A stretch of DNA of 10,530 bases from Bacteroidaceae bacterium (GTDB taxonomy: Bacteria > Bacteroidota > Bacteroidia > Bacteroidales > Bacteroidaceae), in NCBI GenBank assembly GCA_900768625.1, contig CAAGDO010000028.1, positions 1-10,530 on the forward strand. The letters run 5' to 3'. Made by a program: the position numbers and the translations under genes. The notes under the pieces were generated by a model, which worked only from the letters and a program-made list of their open reading frames with translations, was not told the DNA's origin and ran no database searches. This document shows positions 1 through 5,962 of the stretch, piece by piece; position 1 is the first letter of the stretch; each line of letters starts with the position of its first letter.

Positions 1-959
1 ATATCTTTGGGCGAGACATATCGAAGGATCTGCTCATTGACTTCCTCAACGGACTTTTTGCAGGAAAAATGCGGATCACCAATCTGAACTTCTGCAATAC
101 AGAGCAGATTCCGGAAACGTACGATGACCGCAACGTCGTGTTCGATCTCTTCTGTACGACAGACGATGGTGAAAAGATTATTGTGGAGATGCAGAATCGT
201 CCACAAACCTACTTCATCGACCGCGCCGTTTTCTATACTTCCCGAGCCATCAGCAATCAAGGGCCAGTGGGAGAATGGGACTATCATTTGACACCCGTCA
301 TCACCATTTGCTTCATGAACTTTGTGACGTTCGGCAAGGAAAAGAACAAAGATGAATCCCGTAGCAGCAAGAAGAAATATGATGCCCCATTCCGTGTCGA
401 CATGATTCTTGCCGACGAGAAAACGGGAAAACGCCTTTCCGACAAGATGCACTTCACCTTTCTGCAACTCCCCGTGTTCCAGAAGGAGGAGGACGAATGT
501 GAGAATGATTTTGAACGTTGGATTTATATACTCAACAATATGGAAACTTTTCAGCGCATGCCATTCCTGGCACAGAATGCTGTCTTCCGCAAACTGGCGG
601 AAATCAGCGATATATCAACTTTGAGCAAAGAAGAACACAAAAAATACGACGAAAGCATAAAGAGATACCGCGACACCATGGCCGTCATCAATTATGCAGC
701 CAAAGAGGGAGAGGCTAAAGGCGAGGCTAAAGGACATGCAAAGGGACTTGCTGAAGGACGTGCGGAAGGACGTGCGGAAGGACTTGCTGAAGGACTTGCA
801 AAAGGCGAAGCAAAAGGCGAGGTCAAAGGCAAAGCAAAAGTAGCCTTGAAATTGTTGAAACTTGGCATATCAATAGAAAACATTGCAGCATCCACGGATT
901 TCACAGAAGAAGAACTAGCAAAACTCTTCAATATGAATGGCACGCAACCACTTGCATGA
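1..959 (+). CDS. Rpn-family PD-(D/E)XK nuclease / putative transposase, 5'-partial
   Basis: The first ATG is at 69, but the same frame is open to the left edge and adds 22 residues (IFGRDISKDLLIDFLNGLFA, then GK). These match the usual Rpn N-terminal region 'FKRIFG..NKDLLIDFLN', so the true start lies outside the window and ATG 69 is internal. Numbered from ATG 69, Asp26 (VVFDLF), Glu40 and Gln42 (IVEMQ) fit the nuclease core D-x(n)-E-x-Q. The middle is a helical region. The C-terminus is a run of A/E-K/E-G tetrapeptides (about residues 213-256) followed by LLKLGISIENIAASTDFTEEEL, a tail common in this family. Rpn proteins are DNA endonucleases linked to RecA-independent recombination and often annotated as transposases; no inverted repeats show this copy to be mobile. 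The family call is firm. The function here, whether host recombination, defence or domesticated transposon remnant, is open. Confidence 0.9.
   Translation, partial: IFGRDISKDLLIDFLNGLFAGKMRITNLNFCNTEQIPETYDDRNVVFDLFCTTDDGEKIIVEMQNRPQTYFIDRAVFYTSRAISNQGPVGEWDYHLTPVITICFMNFVTFGKEKNKDESRSSKKKYDAPFRVDMILADEKTGKRLSDKMHFTFLQLPVFQKEEDECENDFERWIYILNNMETFQRMPFLAQNAVFRKLAEISDISTLSKEEHKKYDESIKRYRDTMAVINYAAKEGEAKGEAKGHAKGLAEGRAEGRAEGLAEGLAKGEAKGEVKGKAKVALKLLKLGISIENIAASTDFTEEELAKLFNMNGTQPLA
706..840 (+). repeat. Degenerate 12-bp tandem repeat inside the Rpn gene
   Basis: Units of 12 bp, encoding x-A-K/E-G tetrapeptides, run about eleven times. The pair ggacgtgcggaa is exactly duplicated in tandem (about 757-780), and units based on ggacttgctgaa flank it. 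Slippage here would change length in steps of four residues without breaking the frame. Such Lys/Glu-Gly stretches are typical between the nuclease core and C-terminal helix of Rpn proteins. Confidence 0.8.
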
Positions 960-1141
960 TAAGCGCAGCACAATTAATGAGCTCGCCATTAACGACCACT
1001 ACGCCATAGCACACCAAGAAAACATTGACCTCCATTAACGGCGCATTGACGGACATTCACGTTGAAAACCGCGCGAAGCGCAAATACCCACTGATGAAGA
1101 ACATGCCCATATCCTAGGCGCAACCCAAGTGATACGAAAAA
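960..1141. other. Intergenic stretch after the Rpn gene, no gene seen
   Basis: No convincing reading frame, tRNA or promoter is visible between the Rpn stop and the first hairpin at 1142. Short open stretches here have no recognisable similarity. Confidence 0.5.
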
Positions 1142-1205
1142 ACACGGGAATTACACGTTCCAGTTTACCCACACATGGGTAAAAGGAAACGCGTAATTCC
1201 CGTGT
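1142..1205. terminator. Long bidirectional terminator-like hairpin (GGGAATTAC family)
   Basis: ACACGGGAATTAC (1142-1154) pairs perfectly with GTAATTCCCGTGT (1193-1205). The stem continues inward with two mismatches, and an apical stem TTTACCC (1164-1170)/GGGTAAA (1177-1183) closes a six-base loop. On + it is followed by a T-tract (1207-1212). On - it is followed by the complement of the A-run 1137-1142. It could end transcripts of the Rpn gene and stop reads coming past miaB. Its arms resemble those of the hairpin at 4864-4965. Confidence 0.7.
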
Positions 1206-1240
1206 CTTTTTTCCGTTCGGATGGGAACGGCGCAGATGCT

Positions 1241-1274
1241 CCTGACTTCAGGGCGACGCATTGACAAAGTCAGG
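1241..1274. other. Small inverted repeat
   Basis: CCTGACTT (1241-1248) pairs with AAGTCAGG (1267-1274) around an 18-base loop. There is no T-tract. A further short repeat, CCGTTC/GAACGG (1213-1218/1225-1230), lies just before it. On their own these are weak and could be chance, but they sit in a row of four stem-loops. Confidence 0.35.
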
Positions 1275-1293
1275 AAATGGGGGAAGCAACCTC

Positions 1294-1362
1294 AAAAAAA
1301 TGCAGGTTTTCGGGCTAAATCCATGTTTTTCGAGGACATTTAGCCCGAAAGTCTGCATTTTT
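1294..1362. terminator. Long hairpin with A and T flanks, terminator-like in both directions
   Basis: TTTCGGGCTAAAT (1308-1320) pairs perfectly with ATTTAGCCCGAAA (1338-1350). After a 2x2 internal loop, TGCAG (1301-1305) pairs with CTGCA (1353-1357). The A-run 1294-1300 faces the T-run 1358-1362. The 17-base loop is 1321-1337. The flanking A/T runs make it terminator-like on either strand. It lies between two other such hairpins, so it may instead be a dispersed palindromic repeat. Confidence 0.55.
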
Positions 1363-1377
1363 CAAGAATACAGGGAT

Positions 1378-1423
1378 AAAAAAAGGAACGTGCAGCCACC
1401 GCAATGACCACACGTTCCTTTTT
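1378..1423 (-). terminator. Probable intrinsic terminator of miaB
   Basis: Read on the minus strand, the stem AAAAAGGAACGTG/CACGTTCCTTTTT (plus coordinates 1411-1423 with 1380-1392) closes an 18-base loop and runs into seven T (complement of A 1378-1384). It begins about 48 bp after the miaB stop, as expected for a terminator of that gene. It could also work on the + strand. Confidence 0.75.
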
Positions 1424-1470
1424 GCCCGCGCCTAGGCGGGGGATCAGCGTAAAGAGAAGATTCACCTTTG

Positions 1471-2817
1471 TCAATCGCCGATGATCTCTTCGCCCTTGAG
1501 GGTGGCACTGGAAGCATCGGTGATGCGCACACGGACATAGTCGCCCGGACGGTGGTTGCCGCGGTCGAACACCACGACCTTGTTCTGCTCCGTGCGACCG
1601 AAGAGCTGCTCGCGCGAACGCTTGCTCACACCCTCAACGAGGATTTCATAGTCGCGACCGATGCAGCGACGGTTGCTCTCGGCACTGAGTTCGTTCTGCA
1701 GGGCAATGAGTTCCTCCAGACGGTGCACCTTGACATCCTCTGCCACATCATCGGGGAGATGCTTGGAAGCATAGGTACCGGGGCGCTCGCTATACTTGAA
1801 CATGAAGGAGGAATCGTAGCCACACTCGCGCATGAGGGAAAGCGAAAGCTGATGGTCTTCCTCCGTTTCCGAACAGTAGCCTGCGAAGATGTCGGTGCTC
1901 AAACCGCAGTCGGGAATGATACGACGGATGGCGTGGACGCGGTCCATATACCATTCGCGGGTGTACTTACGGTTCATCAGCTTGAGGATACGGTCGCTAC
2001 CGCTCTGCACCGGCAGGTGGATATGACGGCAGACGTTGGGTTCCTCTGCAATGACATGGAGCGTTTCGTCGCTCATGTCCTTGGGATGGCTGGTTGAGAA
2101 ACGGATGCGCATGCCGGGCACGGCACGGGCCACGATGCGGAGCAACTGGGGGAAAGTGATGGGCTGGGGCGCAGCCTCACCTTCTGGGGCCTCGGGCGTG
2201 AAGCAATAGGAATTCACGTTCTGTCCCAGGAGGGTCACTTCCTTGTAGCCGCGATCGTTGAGGTCCTGCACCTCGCGCAGGATGCTCTGCACGTCGCGCG
2301 AACGCTCGCGTCCGCGGGTGTAGGGCACGATGCAGTAGTGACAGAAGTTGTTGCATCCACGCATGATGCTCACAAAGCCCGAAATGCGGCTTCCACAATA
2401 GCGTTCGGGCACCACGTCACGATAGGTCTCTGTCGTACTCAGTTCGATGTCCATGGCCTTATGACCCGTTTCAGCCTGGGCGATGAGGTCAGGCAACGCG
2501 AGATAGGAATCGGGACCGGCCACCAGGTCGGCACCATGCTCATTGAGCAAGCCGTCCTTCACGCGTTCGGCCATGCAGCCGAGCACACCGATGATGAGAC
2601 GACGGCCTTTACGACGGAGGGCATTGAGAGCTTCGAGGCGGTGGATGATCTTCTGCTCGGCGTTGTCGCGCACGGAGCAGGTGTTGAGGAACACGGCATC
2701 GGCCTCATCGAGCGATTCGCAGGGCTCGTAGCCGGCCATCTTCATCACGGAAGCGACGACTTCACTGTCGGCCACATTCATCTGGCAGCCGTATGTTTCG
2801 ATATACAGGTGTTTCAT
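1471..2817 (-). CDS. miaB: tRNA-2-methylthio-N6-dimethylallyladenosine synthase (MiaB)
   Basis: MiaB is a radical-SAM enzyme that adds a methylthio group to i6A37 of tRNAs reading UNN codons, in the cytoplasm. From the ATG at 2817 the protein has 448 residues. The N-terminal MTTase domain carries Cys11 (YGCQMN), Cys47 (NTCSVR) and Cys81 (GCMAER) for the second Fe-S cluster. The radical-SAM motif CxxxCxxC is Cys155-Cys159-Cys162 (RGCNNFCHYC). A TRAM domain ends the protein (about 375-445, from GRDYEILVEG to LKGEEI). All key residues are present and length is normal. A TTG at 2838 would add MNTYLIP, but those codons lie in the terminal repeat of the adjacent palindromic element, and MKHLYIETYGCQMN is the natural family start. 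No Shine-Dalgarno is seen. No promoter was recognised between the rpsO terminator and the gene, so it may start within or beyond the element. Confidence 0.96.
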   Translation of the reverse strand: MKHLYIETYGCQMNVADSEVVASVMKMAGYEPCESLDEADAVFLNTCSVRDNAEQKIIHRLEALNALRRKGRRLIIGVLGCMAERVKDGLLNEHGADLVAGPDSYLALPDLIAQAETGHKAMDIELSTTETYRDVVPERYCGSRISGFVSIMRGCNNFCHYCIVPYTRGRERSRDVQSILREVQDLNDRGYKEVTLLGQNVNSYCFTPEAPEGEAAPQPITFPQLLRIVARAVPGMRIRFSTSHPKDMSDETLHVIAEEPNVCRHIHLPVQSGSDRILKLMNRKYTREWYMDRVHAIRRIIPDCGLSTDIFAGYCSETEEDHQLSLSLMRECGYDSSFMFKYSERPGTYASKHLPDDVAEDVKVHRLEELIALQNELSAESNRRCIGRDYEILVEGVSKRSREQLFGRTEQNKVVVFDRGNHRPGDYVRVRITDASSATLKGEEIIGD

Positions 2818-2822
2818 TGGGA

Positions 2823-3042
2823 TTAAGTAGGTGTTCAAAATGAGTTTATACTATCAGCAGGTGCTATTTTCACATTGAAAGCACGTTCTCGGGCGCATCT
2901 GTTTCCTTCGTTCTCAGTCACATAGCCCGCTATGACCCCCTTCGGTTCCCCCGTTATCGGGGGACAGAAATCTTCGCCGAAGGAAACAGCTGCATGCCGA
3001 TGACGCACTTTCAATGTAAAACTCATTTCGAGCACCTACTTA
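2823..3042 (+). mobile_element. Dispersed palindromic element, copy 1 (MITE/REP-like)
   Basis: Ends TTAAGTAGGTG and CACCTACTTA belong to about 25-bp terminal inverted repeats (2823-2848 and 3018-3042) with two mismatches. Inside, 2871-2910 pairs imperfectly with 2978-3018, with perfect segments ACATTGAAAG/CTTTCAATGT and GTTTCCTTCG/CGAAGGAAAC. The core 2871-2934 is identical over 64 bp to the copy at 6039-6102, which is inverted. An extra centre of about 33 bp, absent from copy 2, holds CCCCCG-TTAT-CGGGGG (2948-2963) within CCTTCGG/CCGAAGG. No transposase is present, so this is a non-autonomous or structural repeat. It lies 6 bp upstream of miaB and after the rpsO terminator. Whether it moves, ends transcription or regulates is not shown by the sequence. 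Confidence 0.75.
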
Positions 3043-3066
3043 TAATGGGAATACTTATAATGGGAA
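3037..3066. repeat. 15-bp perfect tandem duplication at the element edge
   Basis: TACTTATAATGGGAA occurs twice in tandem (3037-3051 and 3052-3066). The first unit begins with the last six bases of the palindromic element, so element end plus nine flanking bases have been duplicated. It could be slippage or a trace of insertion or excision. Confidence 0.8.
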
Positions 3067-3100
3067 AATGATTCTTCAAAGATGCCGCAGGCTGGAAGCG

Positions 3101-3145
3101 AAAAAATGAAAGGGTGCATCCGAAGTCTGCTTCAGATGCACCCTT
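3101..3145 (-). terminator. Strong intrinsic terminator of rpsO
   Basis: Plus positions 3110-3125 pair with 3130-3145 to give a 16-bp stem with a single mismatch on the plus strand, which becomes a G-U pair in the minus-strand RNA, and a four-base loop. It is followed on the minus strand by a T-rich tract (complement of A 3101-3106). An outer 8-bp pair GGCTGGAA (3090-3097)/TTCCAGCC (3151-3158) encloses the whole structure and could pair once the tract is transcribed. It begins about 40 bp after the rpsO stop. Confidence 0.88.
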
Positions 3146-3185
3146 GTGCTTTCCAGCCGTGTGGGGCTTTGGATGCGTGAGCGGA

Positions 3186-3455
3186 TTACTTACGCAGGCC
3201 GAGAGCCTTCACGATGGCACGATAACGCTCGATGTCCTTGCGCTTGAGGTAGTTGAGGAGCGCACGGCGCTTACCTACCATCTTCACGAGTGAGCGTTCA
3301 GTCGTATGATCTTTACGGTTCTGCTTCATGTGCTCCGTCAAGTGGGCAATACGGTAAGAGAACAAGGCTACCTGGCTCTCAACGGAACCGGTATCCGAAT
3401 TAGACTGTCCGTACTTGCCAAAGATCTCTTTCTTCTTTTCAGAATCTAAGTACAT
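3186..3455 (-). CDS. rpsO: Small ribosomal subunit protein S15
   Basis: The 89-residue product is the standard S15 length. It begins MYLDSEKKKEIFGKYG and carries the family core SNSDTGSVESQVALFSYRI and LTEHMKQNRKDHTTERSL, ending KALGLRK. S15 binds 16S rRNA directly at the three-way junction of the central domain and is an early assembly protein of the 30S subunit. The start ATG at 3455 gives the exact family N-terminus. The gene stands alone: it has its own promoter about 60 bp upstream and its own terminator, so it is probably monocistronic. Whether the leader of about 55 nt is autoregulated, as in Escherichia coli, cannot be seen. Confidence 0.98.
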   Translation of the reverse strand: MYLDSEKKKEIFGKYGQSNSDTGSVESQVALFSYRIAHLTEHMKQNRKDHTTERSLVKMVGKRRALLNYLKRKDIERYRAIVKALGLRK

Positions 3456-3515
3456 TGTGTAAGTATGTAAGTGTTATGAGTATTGAATGTGCCGCGCTTT
3501 TCAGCGTAGCGGGTG

Positions 3516-3547
3516 CAAAGTTACGAACTTTGCTTGGGTTGTGCAAA
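3516..3547 (-). promoter_or_regulatory. Bacteroidetes-type promoter of rpsO
   Basis: On the minus strand, TTTG (complement of 3544-3547) is followed after 20 bases by TAACTTTG (complement of 3516-3523). This is the TTTG-N20-TAnnTTTG pattern of the Bacteroidetes primary sigma factor. Transcription would start near 3510, giving a leader of about 55 nt. Confidence 0.75.
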
Positions 3548-3558
3548 CTTTGCCACTT

Positions 3559-3722
3559 TATTTTTGCCAAAAAATCATTTTTTACGCCTGATTTTCAGCA
3601 TCCGTGCAACATTTCCCCCCAACGGCGTGTCATAGCTATAACAACTTTTCTCATACGCGTAGCAACGAACCGCCATTAGGGATCCACCATCGAGGGTGGA
3701 AGGTGGTTCGTTGTTTTTTTTT
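3559..3722 (+). ncRNA. Candidate small RNA upstream of and antisense to the rpsO promoter side
   Basis: TATTTTTG (3559-3566) matches TAnnTTTG on the + strand, with TTG-like bases upstream at imperfect spacing. A transcript beginning near 3573 would run about 150 nt to the strong + strand terminator at 3663-3722. No credible + strand protein gene lies in between. This is inferred only from promoter box plus orphan terminator; the promoter part is weak. Confidence 0.3.
3663..3722 (+). terminator. Strong + strand intrinsic terminator without an obvious gene
   Basis: CAACGAACCGCC (3663-3674) pairs with GGTGGTTCGTTG (3702-3713) with one G-U pair. An inner stem TCCACC (3683-3688)/GGTGGA (3695-3700) closes a six-base loop. 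Nine T follow at 3714-3722. On the minus strand no T-tract follows the stem, so it is oriented for + transcription although both neighbours, rpsO and the permease, are on the minus strand. For the permease transcript it would act only as a 3' hairpin. Confidence 0.8.
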
Positions 3723-3775
3723 GCGCCCGTTCGAGGAAATGGAGGAATGAAGACAGTGCCGACTCTGATGGGGAA

Positions 3776-4702
3776 TCAGAAGAGGGAGGCGAGATAGGCC
3801 ACAAGGGGAATGGTGACCACTGAAAGCAGCGTGGTGAAGAAGAGACCTTGGGTCATCACTCGCTCGTCCTGTCCATACTGCAGGCAGAGCATGATGCCGT
3901 TGGTGGCCACAGGCATGGCACTAAGCACCACGGCCACGTCACACACAAAGGGATTGATGCCCATCAAGGCAAGCACACCCCCCACGGTAAGGGGCAGCAC
4001 GAGGAGACGAAGGAACGTCATGGCATAAACAAAACGATTGCCAAGCATATCACGCACGGGGATATGGCTCAGACTCGAGCCGATGATGAGCAAAGCGCAG
4101 GGAATGGTGAGATCGCCCAACAAATGGAACCATTCGCCGACGGGAGCGGGCATCTGAATGCGACACACGGCGATGACCACAGCGATGAGCGAAGCGATGA
4201 CACAGGGCGAAAGAATCAGTTTGGGAGAAAAGGCGGAGCGGGCCTTACCGCCGTTGATGAACGACACGCCGATGGTGAACACCAGCAGATTGAAGGGGAT
4301 ATTCAGTACTGAAGCGCAGAACACGGCCTTCGGACCGAACACGGCATCGCAAACGGGATAGCCGATGAAGCTGACATTGCCGAAGGCCAGCATGAACTTG
4401 AGGATACCGCGTCGTGAACGGTTGACTTTCCAAATACTCGGCACCAGATAGGCCAGTCCGATCAGAATGACATAGTTCACCACAGCGACGACTGTAAGCG
4501 CCAACAGTTCCGAATTCTCAAAAGCCAAGTCCTTACCCATCACCGAGGCCAGAATCAGCGCCGGCATGGAGATGTTCATGATGAAAATGGAAAGTTTGCG
4601 GTCGAGATCGCCCGACCATAAGTTACGTTTGGCGGCAAAAAGGCCCACCAGCACAATGCCGAGAATCATCAGCATCTGTGTCAGGATGTGGAGAAAGTCC
4701 AT
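3776..4702 (-). CDS. AEC-family auxin-efflux-carrier-like permease
   Basis: The 308-residue product is hydrophobic throughout, with about ten membrane-spanning segments expected for the AEC (membrane transport protein) family. It begins MDFLHILTQMLMILGIVLVG and has the short loop after helix 1 (KRNLWSGDLDRKLSIFIMNI) typical of the family. Conserved family features visible are the N43-P47 region (NISMP) and FGNVSFIGYP (about 107-116), with a second half that mirrors the first. Bacterial members have been linked to malate, malonate and other small organic anions, but the substrate cannot be read from the sequence. It lies in the inner membrane. A promoter-like box lies 46 bp upstream and the previous gene has a terminator, so it is probably transcribed alone. 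No clear own terminator was found after the stop. Confidence 0.88.
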   Translation of the reverse strand: MDFLHILTQMLMILGIVLVGLFAAKRNLWSGDLDRKLSIFIMNISMPALILASVMGKDLAFENSELLALTVVAVVNYVILIGLAYLVPSIWKVNRSRRGILKFMLAFGNVSFIGYPVCDAVFGPKAVFCASVLNIPFNLLVFTIGVSFINGGKARSAFSPKLILSPCVIASLIAVVIAVCRIQMPAPVGEWFHLLGDLTIPCALLIIGSSLSHIPVRDMLGNRFVYAMTFLRLLVLPLTVGGVLALMGINPFVCDVAVVLSAMPVATNGIMLCLQYGQDERVMTQGLFFTTLLSVVTIPLVAYLASLF

Positions 4703-4747
4703 AGGTCAGTCTGTTCGTTTTTGTGTGTAAAGTCTGTTATCGGGGTG

Positions 4748-4755
4748 CAAAATTA
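4748..4755 (-). promoter_or_regulatory. -7 box of the permease promoter
   Basis: The minus strand reads TAATTTTG, matching TAnnTTTG, in the context TGTAATTTTGCACC, very like the rpsO promoter CGTAACTTTGCACC. A -33 TTG lies upstream but with short spacing (16 bases). The start of transcription would be near 4741, about 40 bases before the ATG. Confidence 0.55.
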
Positions 4756-4863
4756 CACAAATCGTACGAGACAAGCCTTTTTTTTCGCAGTTTATGCCGT
4801 TTCTTATCTGACAAAAAGCAACTTTTTCCTTCCTACGGCGTACTTTTAGAAAATGCAGGAAAG

Positions 4864-4965
4864 AAAAAAGCGTAATTCCCCTGTCATTTTTCCATCCATC
4901 CGAGCTTCACCTGAGATACAGGTGGAGCAGCTCGAAATCCAGGGAAAGATGACGGGGAATTACGC
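4864..4965 (-). terminator. Long-stem terminator of the acyltransferase gene (GGGAATTAC family)
   Basis: GCGTAATTCCCC (4870-4881) pairs perfectly with GGGGAATTACGC (4954-4965). After one bulged base, GTCAT..TTTCC (4883-4893) continues to pair with 4943-4953. An apical stem CGAGCT (4901-4906)/AGCTCG (4929-4934) encloses CACCTG/CAGGTG (4908-4913/4919-4924). On the minus strand the hairpin runs into six T (complement of 4864-4869), 31 bp after the acyltransferase stop. A 96-nt hairpin is unusually long for a terminator. Confidence 0.8.
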
Positions 4966-4996
4966 GTTCCTTTTACCTTCAATCCGTTTCCGCGCC

Positions 4997-5929
4997 TCAC
5001 GCGCGCTTTTCCACATTGCGCTGTACACGCTCCACTTCCTCGCGGGTATGTTTCCAGCGGCGGTGGCTCCAAAGCCAAAGGTGGGGAGTGTCTTCGATTT
5101 CCTGCTCGAGGCGGCTCATGTAGAGTTCGGTGAGCTGGTAGTCGGGGTAGTCCTTCATGTCGGAAGTGAGGCGCTCAAGGTGGCACTCATAGTAGCCACG
5201 ACGCGGACGGGTGACATGGGCGAAATAGGCCGCTGCCCCCACTTTCTTGCCGATGCGCTCGGCTCCGGTGAAGATGGGCGTGTCCTGATGGAGGAATTCC
5301 ACCCAGTCGTGGATGCTGGCCGGCGTAGGACTCTGATCGGCAATGAAACCGATGTGGCTGCGTATGCCCTCACGGCGAAGATGCAGGATATGACGGAGGG
5401 CATCATACTTCGAGATGTTTTCCGAACCGAAACGCGAACGCAGATGGAAGAAGAGGCGGTCGAACACGGGGTCGCGCAGCGGACGATAGAGCTGACCGCA
5501 ATGACGCTCTGACCACATGCCGAGCGTGCTGATCCATTCCCAGTTTCCATAATGGCCAAGCATAAGGAACACGAAGTTCTGATGGTCAAGTTCCGCATCC
5601 ATCTGCTCGATACCGCAGAATTTCATGCGGCGACGCATTTCCTCAGGCGATATGGTCAGGAGCTTCACGGTTTCCACAGCATAATCGCAGAAGAAACGAT
5701 AGAAGCGCCATTCGATGGCCCGACGTTCCACCAACGAGCGGTTGGGGAATGAGCGTTCAAGATTCTCGCGCACCACGCGGCGACGATAGCGCACCACATA
5801 GTAGAGAATCGGCATGATGAGGTCGGAAATTCGGTAGAGCCACCAAAGGGGCAGTCTTGACAGGGCATGCAGCAGATGTCCGCCAAGCTGGACATACCAT
5901 TTCGACAAGCGTTTCGTAGGTTCCGGCAT
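4997..5929 (-). CDS. Lysophospholipid / lipid A acyltransferase of the LpxL/HtrB family
   Basis: The 310-residue protein belongs to the bacterial lipid A biosynthesis acyltransferase family, which transfers a secondary acyl chain to the sugar-bound acyl groups of lipid A at the inner membrane. The catalytic H-x4-E motif is His126-Glu131 in GHYGNWEW, the usual Bacteroidetes form. Other family blocks are RRRVVRENLERSFP (about 49-62), YRPLRDPVFDRLF, the QSP region (IGFIADQSPTPAS) and a conserved RLEQEIEDTPHLWLWSHRRWK near the end. An N-terminal hydrophobic helix (about 28-46, WWLYRISDLIMPILYYVV) anchors it. The ATG at 5929 gives a normal N-terminus. A palindromic element lies 33 bp upstream and a long terminator downstream. 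The exact acyl position and donor are not shown, and an ornithine-lipid or other acyl acceptor is possible. Confidence 0.92.
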   Translation of the reverse strand: MPEPTKRLSKWYVQLGGHLLHALSRLPLWWLYRISDLIMPILYYVVRYRRRVVRENLERSFPNRSLVERRAIEWRFYRFFCDYAVETVKLLTISPEEMRRRMKFCGIEQMDAELDHQNFVFLMLGHYGNWEWISTLGMWSERHCGQLYRPLRDPVFDRLFFHLRSRFGSENISKYDALRHILHLRREGIRSHIGFIADQSPTPASIHDWVEFLHQDTPIFTGAERIGKKVGAAAYFAHVTRPRRGYYECHLERLTSDMKDYPDYQLTELYMSRLEQEIEDTPHLWLWSHRRWKHTREEVERVQRNVEKRA

Positions 5930-5962
5930 ATGATAGAGAGGAATATTATGGTTGAGGTTGTG

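Noticed and set aside
706..840. Possible CRISPR-like array
   Set aside because: The repeats are contiguous 12-bp coding units without spacers.
692..973. Minus-strand frame rich in Ala-Ser-Pro opposite the Rpn repeats
   Set aside because: Its low-complexity protein is the antisense reading of the 12-bp tandem repeats.
1429..1438. CGCCTAGGCG palindrome after miaB
   Set aside because: A 10-bp palindrome without further structure; likely chance.
1468..2097. Long + strand frame opposite miaB
   Set aside because: It is the shadow of a GC-rich, strongly conserved gene on the other strand; MiaB has all family motifs.
3455..3679. 74-codon + strand frame ending just before the orphan terminator
   Set aside because: It starts with TTG on the rpsO start region, runs antisense through the rpsO leader and promoter, and has no recognisable sequence. 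Its stop lying in the terminator hairpin is probably chance.
3764..3780. TCTGAT/ATCAGA hairpin over the permease stop as its terminator
   Set aside because: Only six base pairs and no T-tract on the minus strand.
4853..5512. 219-codon + strand frame over the acyltransferase 3' half
   Set aside because: It overlaps a terminator hairpin and a clear LpxL-family gene on the opposite strand, and its protein looks like nothing known.
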